Shown: piece by piece, positions 1 to 7,379 of the stretch | Numbering within the stretch: position 1 is the stretch's first letter | Layout: every line of letters starts with the position of its first letter | Assembly (NCBI GenBank): GCA_002296885.1 | Contig: DBIH01000166.1 | Coordinates: 1 to 20,283 of the forward strand | Direction: 5' to 3' | Source of the DNA: Flavobacterium sp. UBA807 | GTDB lineage: Bacteria; Bacteroidota; Bacteroidia; Flavobacteriales; Flavobacteriaceae | Length of the DNA stretch: 20,283 bases | Position numbers and translations under genes: made by a program | The notes under the pieces: model-generated | What the model was told of the DNA's origin: nothing | Databases searched by the model: none | The model's input: the letters and a program-made list of their open reading frames with translations, nothing else

Positions 1-740
1 CCAATTATCAACACCACAATTTCCGGAGCATTCTCTTTTTGCTGTTTTGCGTTGAACGTAAATGATTCCCGCTTTTTTAATAATGGTGATATTTCAGAAA
101 TGTAATCATACTGCAAAATCATCTGATGGTAAAAATTGAGCGGTGGTACTTTTTTGGTATTGAAAAAAGTCAAATCACTATTCTGCAAAAAGAAAAAGTA
201 TTTATTGTAATGCGCCCTGTGTTCCTTGTACATTGGGATTGCAGTTACAATGTTGAATGTCAAAAAAACAATAATACAACTGATTATGATTTTCAGCTTA
301 TTTACAAGTCGGATTTTGTTTTCTGACTGTCTGAAGGCAAGGATTATAAAAGCAAAATATACCATCAGCAAAGGAATTGCTATAAGAAACCTTGACATGA
401 ATTCCTTTATTTCATTTCCATTTGTATTCACCATCGCGCCAAGTACCGATTGCGTTACAAAACCGCCTATAGAAATTAATGTCATCTGCTCAAAGAAGTT
501 GGGCAACAAAATGAATATCGAAAATAAAACGATTGTAATCTTCTTATTGAAAAAAATATTGATAAAAAACAATACGCAAAGATTGGCGGCAACATTCATT
601 ACAAATTGCGCTATTGGGCTGGCTGAAAACCCTGAAACCAAAAATTTATTGACAAAAAAGAATTCAGAAATTATCAGAATATAAATTATCCAAAGGTATT
701 CTTTAAAGAGGAACTTTATTCTATCAATAATGGTTTTCAT
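1..740 (-). CDS. Phosphoethanolamine transferase-like membrane enzyme (sulfatase fold), 3' end cut off by window edge
   Basis: An open frame starts at ATG 740-738 and runs without a stop to the left edge (246 codons plus two bases), so the gene is partial. Residues 1-170 hold about five hydrophobic segments (roughly 15-30, 44-64, 68-92, 117-136 and 149-170). After a polar linker the frame reaches APEIVVLII at residues 238-246, which matches the first strand of the periplasmic alkaline-phosphatase/sulfatase domain of EptA/CptA-type enzymes, where a GES/GET motif normally follows. This architecture is that of inner-membrane phosphoethanolamine transferases, which decorate lipid A, core or glycans in the periplasm. 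The metal site and the Thr nucleophile lie outside the window, so activity and substrate cannot be judged. It begins 9 bases after the cytidylyltransferase stop and is probably cotranscribed with it. An LTA-synthase-like or other sulfatase-fold transferase is the main alternative. Confidence 0.72.
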   Translation of the reverse strand, partial: MKTIIDRIKFLFKEYLWIIYILIISEFFFVNKFLVSGFSASPIAQFVMNVAANLCVLFFINIFFNKKITIVLFSIFILLPNFFEQMTLISIGGFVTQSVLGAMVNTNGNEIKEFMSRFLIAIPLLMVYFAFIILAFRQSENKIRLVNKLKIIISCIIVFLTFNIVTAIPMYKEHRAHYNKYFFFLQNSDLTFFNTKKVPPLNFYHQMILQYDYISEISPLLKKRESFTFNAKQQKENAPEIVVLII

Positions 741-749
741 TCAAATCAG

Positions 750-1418
750 TTATGACTTATGGGTTTTTAATAAATATTCGGCATAGTCAAAATCTTCTTG
801 AGTATCAATATCAACATCACCAAAAAAATGATTCATCTCATAGGGAAAAGCATTTTCTGTGATAATTGTATCGGATAAAATTGCCTGCTTCTTTGTGATG
901 TAAAGCAATCCGTTTTCAAAATAAAGTGGTTCTAAATCCTGGCTTCTTTGCCCTATTTCATAATTAAACGGGACAAATTTATTGTTAATGATTTTTCCTA
1001 ATTTCTGATGATTCCTTGAAACCGTAAACAAACTGTCACAGTTCTTTTCAGTAAAAACTTTGAAAGAATCTTTAAGCAAAGTCTCGGGACGGAGCGGATT
1101 TGTTGGCTGCAATAAAATTACATTTTCAATTTCGGCATCGTTTACAGTTTCCAAACAATGCTTCAAAGCACTGACAGTTGGCTCTAAATCTCCGGATAAT
1201 GCTGCCGGTCTATCAATAACTTTTGCTCCAAATTTTAAGGCATTTTCCTTGATTTTTTCATCATCGCTAGAAACAAAAACCTCATCAATAATTTCAGAAT
1301 TCGCTAATGCATAACGGATGCTGTGGGCAAGCAATGGAATGCCATTAAGAAGCATTACATTTTTATTCGGCAATCTTTTAGAACCACCACGAGCCGGAAT
1401 TATTGCAATGTTTTTCAT
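750..1418 (-). CDS. CMP-nonulosonate (acylneuraminate-type) cytidylyltransferase
   Basis: This 222-residue protein belongs to the NeuA/PseF/LegF/KdsB-like nucleotidyltransferase family, which activates an acidic nine-carbon or eight-carbon ketose with CTP to give a CMP-sugar. The N-terminal signature IPARGGSKRLPNKN at residues 7-20 is the CTP-binding loop of the acylneuraminate branch. LLQPTNPLR (about residues 101-109) and the late GDVDIDTQEDFDYAE segment are also typical, with acidic residues for Mg2+. The length matches single-domain family members. The substrate cannot be read from sequence: N-acetylneuraminic, legionaminic and pseudaminic acids are all possible. No sialic/legionaminic acid synthase (NeuB/LegI/PseI) or 2-epimerase is present in the window. 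The gene lies 30 bases after the GT2 gene and 9 bases before the phosphoethanolamine-transferase-like gene, consistent with one transcript. Confidence 0.88.
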   Translation of the reverse strand: MKNIAIIPARGGSKRLPNKNVMLLNGIPLLAHSIRYALANSEIIDEVFVSSDDEKIKENALKFGAKVIDRPAALSGDLEPTVSALKHCLETVNDAEIENVILLQPTNPLRPETLLKDSFKVFTEKNCDSLFTVSRNHQKLGKIINNKFVPFNYEIGQRSQDLEPLYFENGLLYITKKQAILSDTIITENAFPYEMNHFFGDVDIDTQEDFDYAEYLLKTHKS

Positions 1419-1448
1419 TTGTGAGCTATGTGTGTAAAAATAATCGTT

Positions 1449-2354
1449 TTATGGTTTCCAATAGATTTTTGTTTCGCTTAATTTCAAATAAGCCTGATAT
1501 TCTTCTGAACGCAGTGGATTTCTGTGTTTCAGGAGTTTTGGAAAATTAATAATCAAATCGAAAATGGCCAAAAACAACGGTTTTATTACCTTGAAATCAC
1601 CTTTGAAAATTTTCGTTTTGAATTGCATCCAAATGGAATATGCCAATAATTTCAGTGTTTTTAAAAATGGTAAAAACAAAAAATAATTGTACCAATCAGC
1701 GCGGATGGCTCTGCGGTAACGAAAGGAAAATACCGATTTCGATTTTGCCCTTTCCTTTAAGTCCACGCGATGTTGCACAAAAAGCTCAGGTACATAATCA
1801 ATTGACCAGTTTTTTTTGAATAATTGATAAGCCGCAAAATTTTCCTCTCCGTAAAACTCAAACCATTCGGGATAATTAGGGATATCACGCCAAGCTTTCA
1901 TCCTCCAGACATGACCGCAGCCAACAAAACTCTTGACTTTTTGTACAGATTCTTTTGTGCTGATATTTTCAAGTGATTCTTTGCTCCAAATTATCCGTGC
2001 AGCAATTAATCCGCAATTGGGATTCTTTTCAAAATAATCGGTGATAATTTCAATTGGATTTTCGACTAAGAAATGAGCATCATCATCAAGGGAAATGGCA
2101 AAATCAGCTTCCGTTTTGTTGAGCATTTTATTCCTGCAATAAATATATCCTTTCGAAACCGTATTTGTCAGCAGCTCAACTTCAGGAAAAAGCATTTTTA
2201 CTTTCTTGGCAGTATCGTCAGTCGAACCATCATCAAAAACAACACATTGCACATTTTGATCAAACAAATACTTTATTTTGTTGAGTGTAAAAAGCAACTC
2301 ATCACAACGGTTTTTGGTTGAAATCAGTATTGAAATTCTACTCGAATGGGTCAC
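1449..2354 (-). CDS. Glycosyltransferase family 2 (GT-A fold)
   Basis: This 301-residue protein has a canonical GT2 N-terminus. ISILISTKNR at residues 7-16 forms the first strand and nucleotide loop, VVFDDGSTDDT (residues 38-48) carries the DDGS motif, and SLDDDAHF (88-95) holds the DxD-type metal-binding acidic cluster. The later ...WRDIPNYPEWFEFYGEENF region resembles the acceptor/catalytic GEE/D segment of this family. The C-terminal third is rich in aromatic and basic residues, suggesting peripheral membrane association, as for other GT2 enzymes that work on undecaprenyl-linked acceptors at the cytoplasmic face. It overlaps the upstream WbsX-like gene by four bases (ATGA), a sign of translational coupling. 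It presumably adds one sugar of the repeat unit or branch; donor and linkage cannot be assigned from sequence. Confidence 0.9.
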   Translation of the reverse strand: MTHSSRISILISTKNRCDELLFTLNKIKYLFDQNVQCVVFDDGSTDDTAKKVKMLFPEVELLTNTVSKGYIYCRNKMLNKTEADFAISLDDDAHFLVENPIEIITDYFEKNPNCGLIAARIIWSKESLENISTKESVQKVKSFVGCGHVWRMKAWRDIPNYPEWFEFYGEENFAAYQLFKKNWSIDYVPELFVQHRVDLKERAKSKSVFSFRYRRAIRADWYNYFLFLPFLKTLKLLAYSIWMQFKTKIFKGDFKVIKPLFLAIFDLIINFPKLLKHRNPLRSEEYQAYLKLSETKIYWKP

Positions 2355-3448
2355 GAATTTTGAAATTTTTTAACTTGTTCTAAATTCTGCAAACCTGTTT
2401 TTATATCCGGCTCGAGATAATTCCCTTCTGCCCATTCGTTCCAGGCTTTGATGAAAATTATTTTCTCTTCGTCTTTATAATCTTTAATCCTGTTAAAACA
2501 ATTCAATAAATTTTTATAGAAAAGTTCAGGTTTTGTTTCCATGATTACCTGACCTTTATATACACTTCTTGGCGTGTGATCCCAATTGGGAACACAGCTT
2601 GGAAAGAACTTAATATCTTTTGACACATTCGAATAATCGCTTGCCGCGACGATTTGTTTGTGTGTATAAATGCTTTTGATTTTGAAAGCCCTGAACTTAA
2701 TCTGGTTCCATTTTTTTGATAAAATCTTTTTAGTAAGCTTATCCAGAATGCCATATTTCACACGCATAAAAAGATGGCTTGGAGCTGGCGGTGTTAGTGC
2801 ATCAAACCCTTTTTCCTTGTATGGGAAATTAAAATGCTGATAGGCAATAAAATAAATTCCTTTCATTCCGTTTTCCTGTGCCAGTTTATTCCATAAATTG
2901 ATAAACTCCTTTGCATCGGGCAAACCGGCAGGATTATAAACGACAAAGATTGGTTTATCATCAATACGCAGATATCTTTTATCCTGAAAAGCCGGTAATA
3001 GCTCATTGAAATGATTCGTATAATCCTCAATTCCCGGATATTTCTGCTCCATCAGATTTCTTTCATACAAATCTCCGTAGGCAACTCCACCCCAGCTTAT
3101 ATTAGCCCATGCCAGGCAAAATCCAAAATCAGGTTTTTGACTTTTGAGGACTTCCTGAAAAGGTTTTTCCAGCAAACGTTTTCCATCACCAAACCAGTAA
3201 TGCCAGTAGCAGAATCCTTCAATTCCGTATTCTTTTGCCATTTTGGCCTGTTCTTCCCTTACTTCCGGAATTCTTAAATCATAATAACCCAAATCGGCCG
3301 GAACCTTAGGCTGATCATGACCTTTGAATAGAGGTTTGGCCTTACCTACATTCGTCCATTCGGTAAATCCTTTTCCCCACCATTCGTCGTTTTCAGCAAT
3401 GGGGTGAAATTGTGGTAAATAATAAGCTATTATTCTTGCTTTACTCAT
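2351..3448 (-). CDS. WbsX-family protein (GH99-like domain), polysaccharide locus glycosyltransferase/hydrolase
   Basis: This 365-residue protein matches the WbsX family found in O-antigen and capsule loci, annotated as glycosyltransferase WbsX with a GH99-like (endo-alpha-mannosidase/mannanase) TIM-barrel. Recognisable blocks are IIAYYLPQFHPIAEN...WWGKGFTEW (residues 6-31), the GFCYWHYWF segment (about 79-86), and the C-terminal FIKAWNEWAEGNYLEP block (about 330-345), whose acidic residues are expected to line the barrel's active site. No signal peptide is visible, so it acts in the cytoplasm. Whether WbsX proteins transfer or hydrolyse sugars is not settled in the family; in this operon the protein could build or edit the lipid-linked glycan. 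It starts 35 bases after the acyltransferase and overlaps the GT2 start by four bases. Confidence 0.88.
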   Translation of the reverse strand: MSKARIIAYYLPQFHPIAENDEWWGKGFTEWTNVGKAKPLFKGHDQPKVPADLGYYDLRIPEVREEQAKMAKEYGIEGFCYWHYWFGDGKRLLEKPFQEVLKSQKPDFGFCLAWANISWGGVAYGDLYERNLMEQKYPGIEDYTNHFNELLPAFQDKRYLRIDDKPIFVVYNPAGLPDAKEFINLWNKLAQENGMKGIYFIAYQHFNFPYKEKGFDALTPPAPSHLFMRVKYGILDKLTKKILSKKWNQIKFRAFKIKSIYTHKQIVAASDYSNVSKDIKFFPSCVPNWDHTPRSVYKGQVIMETKPELFYKNLLNCFNRIKDYKDEEKIIFIKAWNEWAEGNYLEPDIKTGLQNLEQVKKFQNS

Positions 3449-3483
3449 TTTATGATGGATAATTTGTATGTCTGTTGAATCAT

Positions 3484-4110
3484 TTAATTTAAACCCTTAA
3501 TTACTTTAGCAGGTATTCCTGCTGCAACAGCATTATTAGGAACATCTTTTGTAACTACCGCATTGGCCGCTATTATACAGTTTTCACCAATAGTCACACC
3601 CGGCATTATTACGACACCTTCACCAACCCAAACATTATTCATAATTAAAACTTTTCCTTTACTGATTAAAGGTCTTTTTGATGGTTGGAGTTTAATCATA
3701 CCATCAGATGTATCTCCATGATGATGATCTGTGATATAAATTCGACTGGCGAATAAACAATTATCTCCAATTTCAACTGAGTTAATACAACCGATATGAA
3801 TATCAGTATTAAAAATTACATTGTTTCCTATTTTTATTTTGGGTTCGAAAGTATCATTTTCATATTTATCCCAAGCCTCTATTCTAAATCGGTCTAAAGC
3901 TGTAAAATTATCTCCAATTTCTATATACTTTGGATTTAAAACTAAATAGTCGTTACCGATTGAAAAATTATTACCGACCTTTTTAAGCTTAGTTTTTAAT
4001 TCATTCTTCTCATATTTTCCCTTTTCACGGATGATGAAGTTTATAAATTTGGTTAAAGGCTTTATAAAAAACAATACTATCCTTTTTATTATTTTTTTTA
4101 CTCCAAACAT
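3484..4110 (-). CDS. Left-handed beta-helix (hexapeptide) acyltransferase
   Basis: This 208-residue protein has the repeated [LIV]-G-x4 hexapeptide pattern of LbH acyltransferases of the maltose/galactoside O-acetyltransferase and WbbJ type: IEIGDNF, IKIGNNV, VEIGDNCLF, NVWVGEGVVIMPGVTIGENCIIAANAVVTKDV, ending AAGIPAKVIKG. The ITDHHHGD segment (residues 126-133) supplies the catalytic histidine expected from the family. The first 30 residues are basic and hydrophobic (IVLFFIKPLTKFINFII) and may touch the membrane or another protein. It overlaps the wecE 3' end by 13 bases, so its translation is probably coupled to wecE. This position suggests it acetylates a sugar of the repeat unit, perhaps O-acetylation. 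N-acylation of Fuc4N is possible, but WecD, the known Fuc4N N-acetyltransferase, is a GNAT protein and not LbH. Acetyl-CoA as donor is inferred. Confidence 0.85.
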   Translation of the reverse strand: MFGVKKIIKRIVLFFIKPLTKFINFIIREKGKYEKNELKTKLKKVGNNFSIGNDYLVLNPKYIEIGDNFTALDRFRIEAWDKYENDTFEPKIKIGNNVIFNTDIHIGCINSVEIGDNCLFASRIYITDHHHGDTSDGMIKLQPSKRPLISKGKVLIMNNVWVGEGVVIMPGVTIGENCIIAANAVVTKDVPNNAVAAGIPAKVIKGLN

Positions 4111-5222
4111 CTTACTAATCTATTAATATCATCAATTTCCAATTCATAAAAGAAAGGTAATCTTACCAGGCAATCTGAAAATTTATCAGTGTTGGATAAT
4201 TTCCGCCCATCGTGTTTATCTTTATAATAATTGCTGGAATGCAACGAAATATAATGAAAAACCGAATGAAATCCATTTTCCTTTAAACGTGCAATTAATT
4301 GGGAACGCGATGCTAAATCGGGCAAAATTAAATAAAACATGTGGGCATTATTGCTTGCATATTCCGGTAAAACCGGTAATTGAATACTGCTGTTATTTAG
4401 CTTTTTGAAAGCATCCATGTAGGTTTGCCATAATAGTTTTCTTCGATTTTGAATATCGTTTAAATTTTCCAATTGTGCCCATAAAAAAGCAGCAATAATT
4501 TCAGAAGGCAAAAAAGAGGAACCAATATCTACCCATCCATATTTATCTACTTCTCCTCGAAAAAACTCTGCCCTATTTGTTCCTTTTTCCCATATAATTT
4601 CAGCTCTATGAGCAAACTTTAAATCATTTATAACTAACAATCCGCCTTCACCTGAAATAATATTTTTTGTTTCGTGGAAAGAAAATGCTGCCATATGGCC
4701 GATACTCCCTAATGGTTTTTTTTCACCATTGGCGCTTGTATAATAACTGTCAATTGCCTGAGCTGCATCTTCGATAACCAGTAAATTGTACTTATTGGCT
4801 AAATCCATAATCACATCCATGTCACAGGCAACTCCGGCGTAGTGTACCGTTACAATTGCTTTAGTCCTGGAAGTGATTAATTTTTCAATTTTGTTAACAT
4901 CAATATTTGGATTTGAAATTTCGGAATCGGCAAAAACAATTTTTGCTCCCTGTCTTATAAAAGCCAAAGCTGTAGAAACAAAGGTAAAACTTGGTATTAT
5001 CACTTCATCACCTTGTTTAATATCAGCCAAGATAGCGCACATTTCAAGGGCATCTGTACACGAAGTGGTTAACAAACACTTTTTAAAACCGTATTTATTT
5101 TCGAAAAAATCCTGACACAATTTAGTATACTTGCCGTTTCCTGATATTTTCCCGGTTTTTACCGCATCTTCAATATAGAATGTTTCATTACCTGATAAAT
5201 AAGGTTTATTAAAGGGAATCAT
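4098..5222 (-). CDS. wecE: dTDP-4-amino-4,6-dideoxygalactose transaminase
   Basis: This 374-residue PLP-dependent aminotransferase of the DegT/DnrJ/EryC1/StrS fold is closest in pattern to WecE/RffA, which converts dTDP-4-keto-6-deoxy-D-glucose plus glutamate into dTDP-4-amino-4,6-dideoxy-D-galactose (dTDP-Fuc4N). Blocks recalled from E. coli WecE include IPFNKP at the start, GDEVIIPSFTFVSTALAF (residues 71-88), VHYAGVACDMD (126-136), EDAAQ (151-155, PLP-binding Asp), and SFHETKN with the Schiff-base lysine K186. KGTNRAEFFRGEVDKYGWVDIGSSFLPSE is almost diagnostic of WecE. The preceding enzymes RmlA and RmlB are not in the window and must come from elsewhere in the genome. One base separates it from the upstream formyltransferase-like gene and its end overlaps the acyltransferase. 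That grouping suggests that Fuc4N is further N-acylated, for example formylated. Confidence 0.92.
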   Translation of the reverse strand: MIPFNKPYLSGNETFYIEDAVKTGKISGNGKYTKLCQDFFENKYGFKKCLLTTSCTDALEMCAILADIKQGDEVIIPSFTFVSTALAFIRQGAKIVFADSEISNPNIDVNKIEKLITSRTKAIVTVHYAGVACDMDVIMDLANKYNLLVIEDAAQAIDSYYTSANGEKKPLGSIGHMAAFSFHETKNIISGEGGLLVINDLKFAHRAEIIWEKGTNRAEFFRGEVDKYGWVDIGSSFLPSEIIAAFLWAQLENLNDIQNRRKLLWQTYMDAFKKLNNSSIQLPVLPEYASNNAHMFYLILPDLASRSQLIARLKENGFHSVFHYISLHSSNYYKDKHDGRKLSNTDKFSDCLVRLPFFYELEIDDINRLVRCLE

Positions 5223-5223
5223 A

Positions 5224-6102
5224 TTATTTAAATCTTGATTTAAATTTAGTTAAAGGGAGAATACTTTTTTGAGTATCTTCATAAAATGCTTTTGATATTT
5301 TGATCAATCCTTCGCCACAAACAATTACGGGCAACGAGTCTTCTATAAAAATTACTTTTCCAGCCTGTCGATTTTCTATTATAAGTTCTTGCAGTGAAAA
5401 TGCTTGTTCAATTATTACAATCCTACCATCTAAAATACATTTAGCTCCTGTAAAAGGATAGCCACAAGCGTCTATCTTTCGGATTATTTTATCAGAGGAT
5501 GAATTCCAATCAATAAAATAATCCTCATCATCGAGCCACAAAGAATAAGTAGCATCGCTTTCATCCTGTTTATGTGAAATTATTGGAGTTCCAGTTTCTA
5601 TTGCTGTTGTTAATCTTAAAACCATATTAACATACAATTTGCTAATGATGCTAATAGCTTCATTAATTTTTATTGGATATTGAATTTCGATATCTTCCTG
5701 AAATATCAATTCTCCTGCATCATATTTTTCAGACGCAAAAATGGAAGAAATCCCAATCTTTTTTTCACCATTAATCAACATATTAACTAAAGGGGCAAAC
5801 CCTCTGTATTTGGGCAATAGTGAATCGTGGATTATTATTAGATTAGATAAATCTAAAATCCATTTCCATGATATAGCAATATAATAGTTGCTATTAAATG
5901 TTTTAATGTCTTTCTTTTCATTCCTAAAAAAATGGACAATACCATTTTCTGCACATAGCTTTGCAAGCTGATCTGAAAAATCATTTTGAACCTTATTGTC
6001 GGTTCCAATACATACAAAATCAATTATATGCCGTTTTTGCTGCACTACCAGGCTTTCTAATACTTTGAATCCTTTTTCAGACATTAAAAATAAACCTATC
6101 AT
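5224..6102 (-). CDS. Divergent formyltransferase-family protein (Fmt/ArnA-like) lacking the usual catalytic Asn
   Basis: This 292-residue protein has the Fmt/ArnA/GART formyltransferase core, which uses 10-formyltetrahydrofolate. The active-site loop IIIHDSLLPKYRGFAPLVNMLINGEKKIG (residues 89-117) and KYDAGELIF (127-134) are clear, followed by a C-terminal domain resembling the Fmt C-terminal/OB part (YFIDWNSSSDKIIRKIDACGYPFTGA). The family triad is Asn-x-His plus a later Asp. Here His92 and Asp128 are present, but the Asn position holds Ile90. The protein is therefore either a divergent formyltransferase with altered chemistry or one that has lost activity. The gene overlaps the GT4 gene by four bases and sits one base before wecE, so an amino sugar such as dTDP-Fuc4N is the natural candidate substrate (inference). 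It is not the housekeeping tRNA formyltransferase, because it lies inside a glycan operon and lacks that residue. Confidence 0.8.
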   Translation of the reverse strand: MIGLFLMSEKGFKVLESLVVQQKRHIIDFVCIGTDNKVQNDFSDQLAKLCAENGIVHFFRNEKKDIKTFNSNYYIAISWKWILDLSNLIIIHDSLLPKYRGFAPLVNMLINGEKKIGISSIFASEKYDAGELIFQEDIEIQYPIKINEAISIISKLYVNMVLRLTTAIETGTPIISHKQDESDATYSLWLDDEDYFIDWNSSSDKIIRKIDACGYPFTGAKCILDGRIVIIEQAFSLQELIIENRQAGKVIFIEDSLPVIVCGEGLIKISKAFYEDTQKSILPLTKFKSRFK

Positions 6103-7379
6103 CCCAGTAAATTTAGTTTTTTTATAGAATCTAAAGACGAGTTATCTAAAACCGATTTAAAGCTGTTATCTGAATACGATTGATAATCTGATTTTGATAA
6201 CTCTAAAATTTTCTGAATTCCGAATGCCAAATCTTTGCTGTCTTTTAAGGAAGCTTTATATCCGTTGTAATTGTTAATCACCATATTCGTGACAATTCCC
6301 ATATCAAACCCCACGACTGGTGTGCCGCAAGCTAAAGCTTCAGAAACCATCATGGGTCCTGAATCTTCAATAGATGGATTTACAAAAACTTCTACTGCCT
6401 GATATAATAAGGACAGAAGCCTGTAGTCATTAATATAATCAATATTTTGTCTTTCGAAAGTCAAACCTAAAAATTCATCCTGTTTTTCTCTCGAGACATT
6501 TAAAATTATTATTTTATTTTTTTGTTCCTCGGTTAAGTTCTGCTCCAGTATTTTAAGGGCTTCCAAAAAATATAAAAAGCCTTTTCTTTTTGATTTTAAA
6601 TTTTGGGAGCCAGCCAGTATGTAAAACTTCTCTTCATCAAAATCAAATACTTTTTTTGCTATGTTTCTCTTATTGGGATTAAATTGGGCAACATCAATTA
6701 TGCTATTGATGTTATTAAATTCAGTTTGATCCTTATAAATTTTTGAGTTTTTAGCCTGATTCAATGTCCATTGTGACATAGAAATTATTTGAAAGCTTCC
6801 TTTTTTGGCATTCTTGAATTTTGTATCAAAATTTAATTTGGCCAGATTTTTACCATTAGAATCAATTATGGCTGGGCAATTTTTATCGCATCCATTGATA
6901 TAGCCATTACAATCCCATGCATAATGACATCCGCCGGTAAAGTGATTCATATCTACTGCAATCGTGTAAACTTTCGTATTTGTTAACTGTTGAACATTCA
7001 ATACATCTGTTGAATTCATAAACCTATCGGTCATTCCAACAAAAGTAAATTCAGGAATAAAACCAATTTGTTTTATTAAATGAGCTGCATCAATGTTTTT
7101 GGACAGCTCATCATCGCTTATAAAGTGATAATTTGGATCAAATTTGCTACGCTTTTTTAATTGTTTTTTTACAATTTTTTTAAAACTACTTATATACTTA
7201 TTTTCAGGAATTGGTTTGTATTGTATGATGAAACTGTCGCTTTTCGTTTTATTTTTTACTAGCATTCGAACATTATGACCTTCTTCATCATATAATTTAG
7301 CCAGTCTGTAAATTGCTTCATAGGCACCATTAACATCACCGGTTGAAAGTAATAAAACATTCTTTTTTACTTCTCCCAT
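6099..7379 (-). CDS. Glycosyltransferase family 4 (GT-B fold), WcaC-like
   Basis: This 426-residue GT-B enzyme starts with the N-terminal Rossmann strand and loop VLLLSTGDVNGAYEAIYRLAKLY (residues 8-30). It contains the motif TGGCHYAWDCNGYINGCDKNCP (148-169), with Cys151, Cys157, Cys164 and Cys168; a similar GGCHYSGDC...GCGNCP block is typical of colanic-acid WcaC-type GT4 enzymes. The C-terminal donor domain has AGSQNLKSKRKGF (about 257-269) and the acidic pair VNPSIEDSGPMMVSEALACGTPVVGFD (335-360), the GT4 E-x7-E region, with D340 or E339 as first acid and E348 as second. It is a retaining nucleotide-sugar transferase at the cytoplasmic membrane face; donor unknown. Its start overlaps the wzt 3' end by 13 bases and its stop overlaps the next gene by four, so it is embedded in the operon. 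Confidence 0.9.
   Translation of the reverse strand: MGEVKKNVLLLSTGDVNGAYEAIYRLAKLYDEEGHNVRMLVKNKTKSDSFIIQYKPIPENKYISSFKKIVKKQLKKRSKFDPNYHFISDDELSKNIDAAHLIKQIGFIPEFTFVGMTDRFMNSTDVLNVQQLTNTKVYTIAVDMNHFTGGCHYAWDCNGYINGCDKNCPAIIDSNGKNLAKLNFDTKFKNAKKGSFQIISMSQWTLNQAKNSKIYKDQTEFNNINSIIDVAQFNPNKRNIAKKVFDFDEEKFYILAGSQNLKSKRKGFLYFLEALKILEQNLTEEQKNKIIILNVSREKQDEFLGLTFERQNIDYINDYRLLSLLYQAVEVFVNPSIEDSGPMMVSEALACGTPVVGFDMGIVTNMVINNYNGYKASLKDSKDLAFGIQKILELSKSDYQSYSDNSFKSVLDNSSLDSIKKLNLLG

Noticed and set aside
226..684. 152-codon plus-strand open frame at the left edge
   Set aside because: It lies entirely antisense to the minus-strand membrane transferase, whose translation shows clear membrane segments and a sulfatase-fold strand; the plus-strand product has no recognisable domain.
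1060..1314. 84-codon plus-strand open frame inside the cytidylyltransferase gene
   Set aside because: It is a shadow of a well-supported minus-strand gene and has no recognisable product.
5224..6102. Housekeeping methionyl-tRNA formyltransferase
   Set aside because: It sits inside a glycan operon, overlaps a glycosyltransferase and lacks the catalytic Asn of Fmt.
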